Origin: an uncultured Cedecea sp.
GTDB lineage: Bacteria; Pseudomonadota; Gammaproteobacteria; Enterobacterales; Enterobacteriaceae
Length of the DNA stretch: 64,000 nt
Reading direction: 5' to 3'
NCBI RefSeq assembly: GCF_947498825.1
Contig: NZ_CANMLV010000015.1
Span: 1-64,000, forward strand
Shown here: positions 19,566-28,529 of the stretch, piece after piece
How positions within the stretch are numbered: position 1 is the stretch's first letter
Layout of the letters: each line of letters begins with the position of its first letter
The notes under the pieces: generated by a model
Seen by the model: only the letters and a program-made list of their open reading frames with translations
Told to the model about the DNA's origin: nothing
Database searches by the model: none
Program-made: the position numbers and the translations under genes

Positions 19566-21467
19566 TTAGTAGGTCAGTCCGTGACCCAGTGGATAGATGA
19601 TTTTTCCATTGCTATCTTTAATATCAACAGGAAGTTTACCTGTCGGCTTATTAAAGGTAACGCCCTGGGAATCTTTAAACAAACTTCTGATACCTGCTTT
19701 AATATTTGCTTCTAAAGAGTTACGGCCTGCATTGGTAATATCAAAACCAGTAATACCATAAATCGCAATATTCGCATTCACATTCTTCAGAGCAGAAATA
19801 TCATACGGGTTACGAGAAGATATAACGACCACAGGCTTTTTATATTTTGCCGCCAGGTTAATAATCGACTGCGCAGCATTATCTTGTGCTTTCAAATTAT
19901 AGGTCACAAGGATAATAAAATCAGAATGACTAATTTGCTTATCCATTCCCTGAGGTAAGGCTTGTCCCGCCAGGTCAACATCAATACCGGTCGCGGCGAT
20001 CGTTTTACCTTTCAACTCGCTGTTGATTTGATTTAATTCTTTTTTAATCAATTCGTTACGAGCCTTCTCATCTGAAATAACCAGAATGTTATTCTGTTTT
20101 TTCAGTTCAAAAGGTAACACACCTTTGTTTTCGATTAAGGTCACTGACTTTTCAGCGACTTTGCGTTCGTAGTTTTTATGCTCAGCTGAAGCGACAACAG
20201 ACATAGCATGCGCTTCGGTATACATCGGCTGCGGTAAGAGTTTGTTATCGAGCTTATATTCAACAACTCGCAGTGCAGATTCGTTGATACGCTTCGCTAA
20301 CTCAGGGTTAACCTGGCTTTGTTTTTCAATATACTGATACAGGCTGGCTAATTTCTCCATGCCTTGCTTATCCCAGATATGAACTGGCATAACCGCAACA
20401 TCGACACCTGCTAAGTATGCCTGCTCTACCGCTTCATTGGTGCCAAAGTTATCGGCGACAGCCCCCATATCTAACGCATCGGTAAAGACCAAGCCTTTGT
20501 AGTGCAATTCATGACGTAAAATATCCGTAACGATTTTTTTCGATAGCGTGGCCGGTAAGCCCATTTCTTTACCGTCATGTTTAGAAATCACTTTGCTGTT
20601 ATCCAGCGCAGGTACCACAATATGTCCGGTCATAATAGCTTTGACACCGTGATCAATAGCATATTTGAACGGGACTAAATCGTTCTGCCGCCACTCTTGT
20701 TCAGAATACGGCACGACAGGTAAGCCAACATGTGAGTCGGTCTCGACATTACCGTGGCCGGGGAAGTGTTTGATGGTTGCAGTAACATGATTTTTCTGTA
20801 AACCGTTGATATAGGCGCTAGCCATATCGTTAATCAGTCCTGTATTGCTACTGAATGAACGAACACCAATCACCGGATTATTTTGATTCACATTGACATC
20901 AACGGAAGGTGCAAAATTAATATTCACGCCTAACGCTGCAAGTTCAGATCCATGAATTTCACCTGACCCTTGCGCCATAGAGATATCTCGCGTGGCCGCT
21001 AAAGCCATATTGCCCGGCATCTCGGTGCCTTCACGTAAACGTGTAACATAGCCACCTTCCTGATCGGTTCCAATCAGCAGAGGTAAACGATAGCGTGCAC
21101 GTTGAATATCTTCGATCAATTTATAAGACTGGGCAGTCGTCATGAAGTTTTCACGGAACAAAATAATGCCGCCGAGACGATTATCATAAATCATATCCGC
21201 CAGAGCTTTAGGCAGTGCATGAACACTGGTTTCTTCTTTGCGCTCTCCGGCATATCCCTGTGGGTTCTCATCCCACTGACGGATATCCAGCATCAGCATT
21301 TGACCAATTTTTTCTTTAGTCGTCATTTGCGAAAGGATCAGTTCCGCATTTTTATGCGGATCTTTCCACAAGCCTTCTAACTGAGCGTCAGTGAGAGGTG
21401 GTTGCGCAACATGGCTGACACAACCTGCAAGTAATGCACTAACCGTCATGGCGACTATCTTTTTCAT
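19566..21467 (-). CDS. Exported GH3 beta-N-acetylhexosaminidase lipoprotein (Bacillus NagZ-like)
   Basis: 633 residues. Lipoprotein signal MKKIVAMTVSALLAGC puts it in the cell envelope. The GH3 N-terminal domain (about 40-400) has the hexosaminidase motif KHFPGHG followed by TDSHVGLP, whose Asp-x-His dyad is the acid/base of GH3 NagZ enzymes, and the nucleophile Asp in VFTDALDMGA. A second alpha/beta domain of about 200 residues follows. Two domains plus export match Bacillus subtilis NagZ (about 640 aa), not the cytosolic single-domain E. coli NagZ (341 aa). Beside murQPR it should release GlcNAc and MurNAc outside the inner membrane to feed MurP. The Bacillus operon has the same logic. Confidence 0.85.
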   Translation of the reverse strand: MKKIVAMTVSALLAGCVSHVAQPPLTDAQLEGLWKDPHKNAELILSQMTTKEKIGQMLMLDIRQWDENPQGYAGERKEETSVHALPKALADMIYDNRLGGIILFRENFMTTAQSYKLIEDIQRARYRLPLLIGTDQEGGYVTRLREGTEMPGNMALAATRDISMAQGSGEIHGSELAALGVNINFAPSVDVNVNQNNPVIGVRSFSSNTGLINDMASAYINGLQKNHVTATIKHFPGHGNVETDSHVGLPVVPYSEQEWRQNDLVPFKYAIDHGVKAIMTGHIVVPALDNSKVISKHDGKEMGLPATLSKKIVTDILRHELHYKGLVFTDALDMGAVADNFGTNEAVEQAYLAGVDVAVMPVHIWDKQGMEKLASLYQYIEKQSQVNPELAKRINESALRVVEYKLDNKLLPQPMYTEAHAMSVVASAEHKNYERKVAEKSVTLIENKGVLPFELKKQNNILVISDEKARNELIKKELNQINSELKGKTIAATGIDVDLAGQALPQGMDKQISHSDFIILVTYNLKAQDNAAQSIINLAAKYKKPVVVISSRNPYDISALKNVNANIAIYGITGFDITNAGRNSLEANIKAGIRSLFKDSQGVTFNKPTGKLPVDIKDSNGKIIYPLGHGLTY

Positions 21468-21533
21468 TTATGACCTTTTGTTACTCAAATGTTGCTATTG
21501 GGGAATTTTTGATTTCGCATAGTATCATTTTTT

Positions 21534-21548
21534 GGAATTAATTATTCC
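21534..21548. promoter_or_regulatory. GGAAT-N5-ATTCC inverted repeat before hexosaminidase gene
   Basis: GGAATTAATTATTCC, 66 bases upstream of the hexosaminidase start. It shares half-sites with the murQ-murR gap and is a candidate MurR operator. Confidence 0.45.
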
Positions 21549-21740
21549 TTGCCATTGATCACAATTTTGATTTTTCTCACCGCGATAGCCGAATTAACAG
21601 GCAAAACAGGTATGTTTTATGTCAGAAAGATACAGGCCGCAGGATTGATTATTTTATTAATTTCAATGAGGTAGAAGCGAATTAATGAGCCTGATGCAAG
21701 GAGTAAGATTGGGATTCAGGTTGGATATCGCGATCGCCGA

Positions 21741-21759
21741 TAAGTGACGTCGTCACTTA
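21741..21759. promoter_or_regulatory. Perfect 8+3+8 palindrome in hexosaminidase-yneE gap
   Basis: TAAGTGAC and GTCACTTA flank GTC, 92 bases before yneE. Strong dyad symmetry suggests a repressor site or transcription hairpin. The rest of the 21468-21850 gap shows nothing I can name. Confidence 0.4.
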
Positions 21760-21850
21760 GAAGAGAACCTATTGCTGATACTATTTTATTGATCTCCATC
21801 ATCATTCTGCCGTTAAATAGCAGCCTTCTATTTCTCGTCTGATACTTCTT

Positions 21851-22768
21851 ATGATTGTTCGTCCTCATCAGCACTGGCTGACCCGATTATTTGTCTGGCA
21901 TGGTTCAGTGTTGGAAAAAATCTATTCACGACTCCTGCTAAACCTGCTTCTCTCAGTCTGTGTCATTTTCTTTCTGCCCTGGTATGAAACGCTGGGTATC
22001 AAATTAACCATGGCGCCTTTTAGTGTGCTAGGGGTGGCGATTGCTATCTTTCTGGGATTTCGTAATAGCGTTTGTTACGCGCGTTTTAACGAAGCCAGGC
22101 TGTTATGGGGACAACTGGCTATTACATCCCGCTCCTTACTGCGTGAGGTCAAAACACTGCTGGGACATCAGCCAGAGTCAGTCCGGATATTTATTAATTT
22201 ACAGTTAGCTTTCTGTAATAGTTTACGAATGTCACTGCGTAAACAGCCGCAACAAGCCACATTGAGTCGTTATTTAACGCCTGAACAGCTTGCCTGGGTC
22301 AGCGAAAGCCACTGTCCTCAGAATCGCATCCTGATCCTGATGGGGAACTGGCTCAATGAAAAGCGTCAACAAGGAGAGATCTCCGACATTGTATGGCAAA
22401 GCCTCAATGAGAATTTAAATGCACTTTCTGGTGTAGCGGGTGGCTGTGAGCGTATCATTACCACTCCATTGCCCTTTGCTTATAGTCTGATCCTGCACCG
22501 GACAGTCTATATCTTTTGTATCATGCTCCCCTTTGCCCTGGTTACCGATCTGCATTACATGACGCCTTTCCTCTCGGTATTTATCTCTTATACTTTTATT
22601 GCCCTTGACTCATTGGCAGAAGAGCTTGAAGACCCTTTTGGTACCGAAGATAACGACCTAGCCTTAGATGCTATTTGTATTGCCATTGAACGTGATATCC
22701 GGAATATGAATGATGAAAGCACTTTGCCGCCAGCCCTCACCCCAAATCGCTACTACCGTCTGAACTAA
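21851..22768 (+). CDS. yneE: Bestrophin-like membrane protein YneE
   Basis: 305 residues with about four hydrophobic membrane segments (near 25-45, 52-72, 205-225 and 230-250). Contains the bestrophin-family motif FLGFRNSVCYARFNEARLLW and the C-terminal ELEDPFGTEDNDLAL. Bacterial bestrophins form pentameric ion channels; the E. coli YneE role is not defined. Neighbour tam lies downstream on the same strand, as the two lie close together in E. coli. The ATG at 21851 lacks a strong ribosome-binding site but fits the family start (E. coli 304 aa). Confidence 0.9.
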   Translation: MIVRPHQHWLTRLFVWHGSVLEKIYSRLLLNLLLSVCVIFFLPWYETLGIKLTMAPFSVLGVAIAIFLGFRNSVCYARFNEARLLWGQLAITSRSLLREVKTLLGHQPESVRIFINLQLAFCNSLRMSLRKQPQQATLSRYLTPEQLAWVSESHCPQNRILILMGNWLNEKRQQGEISDIVWQSLNENLNALSGVAGGCERIITTPLPFAYSLILHRTVYIFCIMLPFALVTDLHYMTPFLSVFISYTFIALDSLAEELEDPFGTEDNDLALDAICIAIERDIRNMNDESTLPPALTPNRYYRLN

Positions 22769-22778
22769 CGTTTCCATG

Positions 22779-22816
22779 CAGACTCCGCCCCCGTAATACA
22801 GCGGATGTGGAGTCTG
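22779..22816. terminator. Possible weak terminator after yneE
   Basis: CAGACTCC (22779-22786) pairs with GGAGTCTG (22809-22816) with a 22-base loop and no T-tract. The rest of the gap up to tam at 23105 is AT-rich with no gene. Confidence 0.3.
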
Positions 22817-23104
22817 GTCACTTACAAAAAGATGTTTATAGAAAAGACGATGCCATTTAAGACATATCCGATTACTCTCGCCGCGAAGCACCCGATAAAT
22901 TATTGACTTATACTTTCCCTGTTCAGTTTTTACTCATCCGATACAGTCCGCGGTATAATGCGCTAAAAATCCGTACTTATTCCTTATCTGTTAAACAAAT
23001 ATTTTCATAGGAATAATGATTCTTAACTATCCTTAAATGATCCCTTACAGAAAGCTAAAATTGCGTTAATAACACTTTAATTTTCAGAAAATAAAGGTAT
23101 TACA

Positions 23105-23863
23105 ATGCAGGACTGGAACCCAACATCTTATTTACGATTCGAAGCTGAGAGAACCCGCCCGGTAAAAGAACTCGCTGCTCGCATTCATTTTCCCGAGGCG
23201 GCTAACATTACTGATTTAGGTTGTGGCCCAGGTAACTCTACTGCAGTGCTATGTAAGCAACATCCTAAAGCGCATATCACCGGAATAGACTCTTCGCCTG
23301 CGATGCTGGAAAAAGCACGCACCATCTTGCCAGGCTGTCAGTTTGAGGAAAACGATATCAGTCGCTGGCAAGCGGAAAAAAAACAGGATGTCATTTTTGC
23401 CAATGCCTCTTTGCAATGGGTGAACGATCACGAGACACTTTTTCCTCGTCTGGCCGCCCAACTTTCACCTCGCGGCGTTCTCGCCGTTCAGATGCCCGAT
23501 AACTGGCAGGAATACACGCATCGTCTGATGCGAGATGTTGCCGAGGAACAGGGACATTCACCCTCTCATCGTGAGGCTGTTCTCAGTGCCCAGGCCTACT
23601 ACGAACTCTTAAGCCATGCAGGCTGTGAGGTGGATATCTGGCGTACCACTTACTTCCATGTTCTGCCCTCAACGCACGCGATTATTGACTGGTTAAGTAC
23701 CACCGGACTACGCCGATTTGTTAATCATCTGGATCCACTCCAGCAAGAGGCTTATCTCGAACGTTATCATGCGCTACTCAAGCAACACTACAAAGAACAA
23801 TCAGACAGTAATATTCTTATGCCCTTCCCTCGCCTGTTTATTGTGGCTCGTAAGACTTTGTAA
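23105..23863 (+). CDS. tam: Trans-aconitate 2-methyltransferase Tam
   Basis: SAM-dependent methyltransferase that esterifies trans-aconitate, an inhibitor of aconitase formed spontaneously from cis-aconitate. 252 residues, cytoplasmic, with AAAGG eight bases before ATG. Motif I ITDLGCGPGNST (about 36-47) and TGIDSSPAML bind SAM; FANASLQWVNDHETL is typical of Tam. Ends with an efficient terminator at 23874. Very close to E. coli Tam in length and sequence. Confidence 0.94.
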   Translation: MQDWNPTSYLRFEAERTRPVKELAARIHFPEAANITDLGCGPGNSTAVLCKQHPKAHITGIDSSPAMLEKARTILPGCQFEENDISRWQAEKKQDVIFANASLQWVNDHETLFPRLAAQLSPRGVLAVQMPDNWQEYTHRLMRDVAEEQGHSPSHREAVLSAQAYYELLSHAGCEVDIWRTTYFHVLPSTHAIIDWLSTTGLRRFVNHLDPLQQEAYLERYHALLKQHYKEQSDSNILMPFPRLFIVARKTL

Positions 23864-23873
23864 TTATTAAATA

Positions 23874-23911
23874 AAAAAGCCGCCAGAGGTTGATAGCTCT
23901 GACGGCTTTTT
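23874..23911. terminator. Terminator between tam and PACE efflux gene
   Basis: AAAAAGCCGCCAGAG (23874-23888) pairs with CTCTGACGGCTTTTT (23897-23911). A- and T-tracts on both sides make it bidirectional between convergent genes. Confidence 0.85.
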
Positions 23912-23928
23912 GACGAATAAAGGACGGT

Positions 23929-24363
23929 TTACTTTTCTGCCGCCAAGTATAAACGACGGGCACGTAACCAATCATAACAGGCGTTAAAAATAACGGTATA
24001 CGGCAGAAAGAAGAGGAAGAACCCTATCTCAACCATCAGCGCTTCAAATAAAGACACCTGTAACATCCACGCCGCAATCGGTAAACCGATCAGAATAAAA
24101 CCACTTTCAAACCCCAGCGCATGGCAGACGCGAACTTTAAAACTGCGGGGCTGCCCTGGCGGAAAAAACCGGTCAAAGCCTGTGTTATAAATCATATTCC
24201 ATAACATGGCGACGGTTGACAACATAATGGCCAGCGCCCCCATCTGAAATAACGGTTTATCCATCAGCCAGGCCGCCGTTGGCGCACAAATGGCCAAAGC
24301 AATCACTTCGAACGATACCGCGTGGATAATACGCTCACCTAAACTACGATTTTGCTTTTTCAT
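23929..24363 (-). CDS. PACE-family multidrug/biocide efflux protein
   Basis: 144 residues from ATG 24363 (GGAG nine bases upstream). A longer frame to 24432 would run through the LysR operator. Four membrane segments form two tandem bacterial transmembrane pair repeats. Each pair starts with the family signature: RIIHAVSFE then RVCHALGFE. The Glu in the first (HAVSFE) is the conserved acidic residue required for transport in AceI, which exports chlorhexidine. Divergent from a LysR regulator with an inverted repeat between; AceI-type genes are commonly paired with LysR activators. The substrate here is unknown. Confidence 0.88.
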   Translation of the reverse strand: MKKQNRSLGERIIHAVSFEVIALAICAPTAAWLMDKPLFQMGALAIMLSTVAMLWNMIYNTGFDRFFPPGQPRSFKVRVCHALGFESGFILIGLPIAAWMLQVSLFEALMVEIGFFLFFLPYTVIFNACYDWLRARRLYLAAEK

Positions 24364-24379
24364 CGAAGACTCCAGTTCA

Positions 24380-24408
24380 CTTATGGCGATTATTATCATC
24401 GCAATAAG
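24380..24408. promoter_or_regulatory. LysR operator between PACE gene and its regulator
   Basis: CTTATGGCGAT (24380-24390) and ATCGCAATAAG (24398-24408) are inverted around 7 bases, with one mismatched position per arm. Located in the 87-bp divergent promoter gap, 17 bases from the PACE start. Confidence 0.65.
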
Positions 24409-24450
24409 TGATAATATAAAGTTAACATCCATCGATAAAAGCGATAGGTT

Positions 24451-25314
24451 ATGAATTACTCTCCGGAATCACTGGAAGCATTTTTGTATGTGGTCGAATC
24501 AGGTTCATTTTCGGCAGCCGCACGTAAACTGAAAAAAAGTCAGTCAACAATCAGTTCCGCAATCGCTAATCTGGAGGCCGATCTGGGCGTTGAGCTGTTT
24601 GATCGTAGCAGTCGTCACCCGAGGATAACCCCTCAAGGCATAGGTGTTTTACCCTATGTAAAGGCTATTTTTGCTGCCAGCGAGCGATTGGATGAATTTG
24701 CTGTCAGGCTGACCGACAATATTGAACCCCATCTGAGCTTTGTTCTGTCCGATCTCTGGCAAACCAGCCATCATGAGTCAATTTTACAGCAGTTTTCCGA
24801 TCGTTATCCGGATATCGAATTTGAGTGCATTATTGCCGAAGATGATGACGTTATCGACTCCATTCAGTCCGGACGCGCCCATGTTGGTGTTTTGCGGGTG
24901 CAAAAAAATTATCCGACTAATATCTCTACGGCTCGTCTGCAAGTGGGCACTGAAATGGCGATTTTTATCCATCACCGTCACCCCCTGGCACACCAGAAAG
25001 AGCTTGATATCGATGCATTACAAACCGTTCGCCAGTTAGTGTTGAAGACCTATGTACGCCCGGATAATGTGTTATCCACCGGTCCTGTCTGGTCATCACC
25101 CTCTCTGTTGATGTTACTGGAAATGGCAGAGCAAGGATTTGGCTGGGGCGTATTACCCCGCTGGCTGGTGCAGCAATTTGGTCATCAGGTATTAAAAGAG
25201 CTGTCACTTGAAGGCTGGCCAAAGTTATTTGAAGTCGATGTTGCCTGGTCGAATAAAACTCCTCCGGGGCCTGCGGGTCGCTGGCTTATTGACCAGCTAC
25301 GATCCCGGCAATAA
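24451..25314 (+). CDS. LysR-family regulator divergent from PACE efflux gene
   Basis: 287 residues. N-terminal winged helix-turn-helix (about 1-60; SFSAAARKLKKSQSTISSAIANLE) and a C-terminal periplasmic-binding-protein-like sensor domain (about 90-285). Probably controls the adjacent PACE gene through the inverted repeat at 24380-24408, and itself. The next gene (a LysE-type exporter) is on the same strand 90 bases away and might also be a target. No specific name can be given. Confidence 0.85.
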   Translation: MNYSPESLEAFLYVVESGSFSAAARKLKKSQSTISSAIANLEADLGVELFDRSSRHPRITPQGIGVLPYVKAIFAASERLDEFAVRLTDNIEPHLSFVLSDLWQTSHHESILQQFSDRYPDIEFECIIAEDDDVIDSIQSGRAHVGVLRVQKNYPTNISTARLQVGTEMAIFIHHRHPLAHQKELDIDALQTVRQLVLKTYVRPDNVLSTGPVWSSPSLLMLLEMAEQGFGWGVLPRWLVQQFGHQVLKELSLEGWPKLFEVDVAWSNKTPPGPAGRWLIDQLRSRQ

Positions 25315-25404
25315 TCCTCATCCTGACAAAAAGGTAAAATAGTCATTGTCAGTTTTATTGCTTCAGGTTATTAATCTTTTTTCTCTTAAGCGGATAATCA
25401 ACCG

Positions 25405-26028
25405 ATGGATACGTTCACAACCCTGTTCGCTATCGCCGCCACGCTGGCGATAGGCGCAATCAGCCCCGGTCCGAGTTTTGTCTATGTCGCACAAAATGCA
25501 GTAGCACGCTCTCGTCATCATGGTCTGGCCACTGCCATGGGCACGGGAACAGGCGCGGCTGCCTTTGCTCTGCTGGCATTACTCGGTCTTCAGGCGTTCT
25601 TGCTGGCAGTGCCGGTCGCCTATACTGCACTGAAAATTGTCGGTGGGGTTTATTTGCTCTGGCTGGCATATAAAATCATACGTCACTCACGCGAACCATT
25701 GAGCATGGGGAACGTTAGCATGGGTGAAAAAAGCCTGCTGGCGACTTTTCGTGACGGGTTGTTCACTCAGTTAAGTAATCCGAAAACGGCCATCGTCTTT
25801 GCCAGTATTTTCACAGCGTTACTGCCACGTGAAATTCCCGCTTATTATTATATTGCGCTACCACTGATCAGTTTCATTATTGATGCTGGCTGGTATTCAT
25901 TGGTGACCGTGGCGCTTTCTACCGAGCGTTCGCGCAATGTTTATATTCGCTTTAAAACGGCCATAGACAGAGTGGCAGGCAGTGTTATGGCTCTGCTCGG
26001 TTTGAAACTTATATTTTCTTCGCGTTAA
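25405..26028 (+). CDS. LysE/RhtB-family amino-acid exporter
   Basis: 207 residues with six predicted membrane segments. The family start region AIGAISPGPSFVYVAQNAVARSRHHG (shown in part: GAISPGPSF) and the later QLSNPKTAIVFASIF are the two conserved LysE/RhtB signatures. Members export amino acids or homoserine-like compounds; the substrate cannot be told from sequence. It follows the LysR gene in the same direction and ends at a terminator at 26040. Confidence 0.85.
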   Translation: MDTFTTLFAIAATLAIGAISPGPSFVYVAQNAVARSRHHGLATAMGTGTGAAAFALLALLGLQAFLLAVPVAYTALKIVGGVYLLWLAYKIIRHSREPLSMGNVSMGEKSLLATFRDGLFTQLSNPKTAIVFASIFTALLPREIPAYYYIALPLISFIIDAGWYSLVTVALSTERSRNVYIRFKTAIDRVAGSVMALLGLKLIFSSR

Positions 26029-26039
26029 TTCATAAATTG

Positions 26040-26070
26040 AGGCCACGTTTAGCTTACGCTATTGTGGCCT
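26040..26070. terminator. Terminator between LysE-type gene and ydiH
   Basis: AGGCCAC (26040-26046) pairs with GTGGCCT (26064-26070), followed by TTCCCC. It lies between convergent genes. Confidence 0.6.
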
Positions 26071-26078
26071 TTCCCCCG

Positions 26079-26267
26079 CTAATGAATTCCAAGCTGTCTG
26101 GCATACGAAATTTCTTCGTGTAACTCCCGGCTGGTTAACTCCATTAAATCAGCAAACTCCAGCGTTAACTGCTGGAGCTGACTCAAGTACTGAGCGGGGG
26201 TGAGTTTAGTGTTTTCTCTTCTTAAGAATTCAATCGCGAGTGTGGAAGGTGTCATTCTGGCGTCCAT
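26079..26267 (-). CDS. ydiH: Small conserved protein YdiH
   Basis: From ATG 26267 the product has 62 residues, the same length as E. coli YdiH, and matches it along its whole length (TLAIEFLRRENTKLTPAQYL..., LEFADLMELTSRELHEEI..., ending LGIH). Earlier ATGs at 26276-26285 are also possible because AAGGTGA lies just before them; GAGG lies six bases before 26267. Soluble, helical, function unknown. Monocistronic between the LysE-type gene and dcp. Confidence 0.8.
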   Translation of the reverse strand: MDARMTPSTLAIEFLRRENTKLTPAQYLSQLQQLTLEFADLMELTSRELHEEISYARQLGIH

Positions 26268-26351
26268 CATTATCCTCATCATCATTTTGTCACCTTCTCA
26301 GTATAGCGCGGCGATTCAGAATCGAACAAAAAACAATCAAATTTAGCGTAA

Positions 26352-28397
26352 CTATTTTACCAGCCCGCGATTTTTAAGCATCGGCTCGCGCAACGGGGCA
26401 TGTCCGCGCCAGTTCTGGTATAACCACTCCAGGTCTTCACTGTTACCCCGGGATAAAATAGCATCACGAAAACACTGACCATTAGCGCGGGTTAATCCCC
26501 CCTGTTCAACAAACCATTGATAACCATCATCCGCCAGCATTTGTGTCCAGATATAGGCGTAATAACCTGCGGCGTAGCCGCCGGCAAAAATATGGGCAAA
26601 ATAGCTACTCCGGTATCGAGGAGGGGCTACTTTCAGTCCTATATGCTCATCCGCCAGTATGCTTTCTTCTTGCGCAACGATATCTTCAATTCTCTTTGCT
26701 GTTCCCAGCGTATGCCAGCGTAAATCAAGCAGGGCAGCTGACAGTAACTCGGTCATATCATAGCCTTTGTTAAACTGTGCTGAACGGAACAGCTGCTCAC
26801 GCAATGCGTCTGGCATGGGCGCATCATTCTCATAGTGACGCGCATAATGCGCAAAAACTTCCGGCTGACGCGCCCAGTGCTCATTGATTTGTGAAGGGAA
26901 TTCAACAAAATCACGTGGGGTATGGGTACCTGAAAGGGTTGGATATTGCTGGCTGGCAAATAAACCATGCAGCGTATGGCCAAATTCGTGAAACAGTGTC
27001 ACGACATCATCCCAGGAAAGTAAGGCAGGTTCACCGGTGACAGGTTTGAGATAATTACACACATTGTAGATAACCGGTGCAGCGCTATGAAGCCGGGACT
27101 GTTCGACAAAATTGCCCATCCATGCACCACCAGATTTACTACTACGCGCAAAAAAATCCCCGTAAAATAACGCAAGACCCTGCCCGTCTGCGTCAAAAAT
27201 CTCCCAGACCCGGACATCCGGATGGTAGACCGGGATATCAAAACGTTCGACAAATTGCAGGCCAAATAACTGACTTGCGGCCCAGAAAACCCCTTTATGG
27301 AGCACGTTACCCAGCTCAAAATAGGGTTTGATTTGCACCTCATCCAGCTGATATTTTTCCATTCGGACTTGCCGGGCAAAAAACTGCCAGTCCCATGCTT
27401 CCAGTGGATACCCAATGTTCTGTTTATCCATAAGTTGTTGAATATCCCGCTGCTCGCTGATCACTCTCTCTGTCGCTGCCGGTACAATATCACGCATAAA
27501 CTGCAATGCCGCAGCGGGCGTTTTAGCCATCTGGTCGGCGATTTTCCATGCAGCATAGTTTTCAAAACCGAGTAACGCTGCCTGCTCCGCCCGTAAAGTC
27601 ACCAGACGGGCAACAATAGACTGCGTATCAAAGGCATCCTTATGCTGGGTTCGGTTCCAGCCTGCAAGGAACAGTTTCTCACGCGAGGCTCTGTGCGTTA
27701 ACGTTTGCAGCGCGGGCTGCTGGGTAAAATTCAGTAAGGGAATAACCCATTTGCCCTCCTGGCCGATCTCCTTTGCTGCCTGCGCCGCAGTTGCGATTTC
27801 GCTCTCAGTAAAACCATCGAGTTGCAGGACATCCTCAACCACCAAAGCAGCAGCTTTATTTGCCGCATGAAGTCGCTGATTGAACTGGCTGGTTAACTGC
27901 GCGGCCTCTTTGTTTAATGCCTTGATCCGCGTTTTATCGGCGTCATTCAGCGTTGCCCCTAATAAACTAAAACGTTGCCAGACAACTTCAACCAGCCTCA
28001 GAGATTCCTTATCCAGCGCCAGCGTCTGACGTTGCTGGTAAACCTTATCCAAACGCGCAAAAAGACGTTCATTAAGGAAAATCTCATCGTTTAGCTCTGC
28101 CAGCTCACTGGAAAACTCCGCCTCTAATCGTTCCAGATACTCATTGGTATCGGCAGCAGACATAGCATAAAAAATATTGTTTACCCGAGTGAGCATCACG
28201 CCACTTTGCTCAAGGGCTAAATAGGTGTTATCAAAAGTAGGGTCATCAGAATTATTGGCAATTGCCTCGACCTCAGCCCGTTTAATCCGTTTCCCTTCAT
28301 CAAAAGCGGGCCGATAATGCGCCTCTTCTAAGGTATCAAAACAAGGTGCCTGGTAAGGCAGTAAACTAACAGTAAACAAAGGGTTTTCAGCGGTCAT
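26352..28397 (-). CDS. dcp: Dipeptidyl carboxypeptidase Dcp
   Basis: M3-family zinc metallopeptidase that removes C-terminal dipeptides from oligopeptides. 681 residues, identical in length to E. coli Dcp. Zinc motif HEFGHTLHG near residue 470 plus downstream ligand Glu in the FPSQINEHW segment. Start supported by GGAG seven bases upstream. No signal peptide is apparent. Divergent from ydfG, with a repeat fragment between them, whereas the same two genes neighbour each other in E. coli. Confidence 0.96.
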   Translation of the reverse strand: MTAENPLFTVSLLPYQAPCFDTLEEAHYRPAFDEGKRIKRAEVEAIANNSDDPTFDNTYLALEQSGVMLTRVNNIFYAMSAADTNEYLERLEAEFSSELAELNDEIFLNERLFARLDKVYQQRQTLALDKESLRLVEVVWQRFSLLGATLNDADKTRIKALNKEAAQLTSQFNQRLHAANKAAALVVEDVLQLDGFTESEIATAAQAAKEIGQEGKWVIPLLNFTQQPALQTLTHRASREKLFLAGWNRTQHKDAFDTQSIVARLVTLRAEQAALLGFENYAAWKIADQMAKTPAAALQFMRDIVPAATERVISEQRDIQQLMDKQNIGYPLEAWDWQFFARQVRMEKYQLDEVQIKPYFELGNVLHKGVFWAASQLFGLQFVERFDIPVYHPDVRVWEIFDADGQGLALFYGDFFARSSKSGGAWMGNFVEQSRLHSAAPVIYNVCNYLKPVTGEPALLSWDDVVTLFHEFGHTLHGLFASQQYPTLSGTHTPRDFVEFPSQINEHWARQPEVFAHYARHYENDAPMPDALREQLFRSAQFNKGYDMTELLSAALLDLRWHTLGTAKRIEDIVAQEESILADEHIGLKVAPPRYRSSYFAHIFAGGYAAGYYAYIWTQMLADDGYQWFVEQGGLTRANGQCFRDAILSRGNSEDLEWLYQNWRGHAPLREPMLKNRGLVK

Positions 28398-28425
28398 TGC
28401 TCACTCCATAGAAACAGATATCACC

Positions 28426-28459
28426 AATAATTCGAATGACTTGTCGCGTGACGGGTATA
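28426..28459. repeat. Dispersed TATACCC...GGGTATA repeat, copy 3 (remnant)
   Basis: 34-bp remnant: AATAATTCGAATGACTTGTC joined to GTGACGGGTATA, lacking the left TATACCC end and the centre. In the dcp-ydfG promoter gap. Confidence 0.55.
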
Positions 28460-28529
28460 AAAGATTGCCCGAATATATTACCGTGCTAAGGTATTTACAT
28501 ACTATATAAAAGTACAAAGGAAAATGGCG

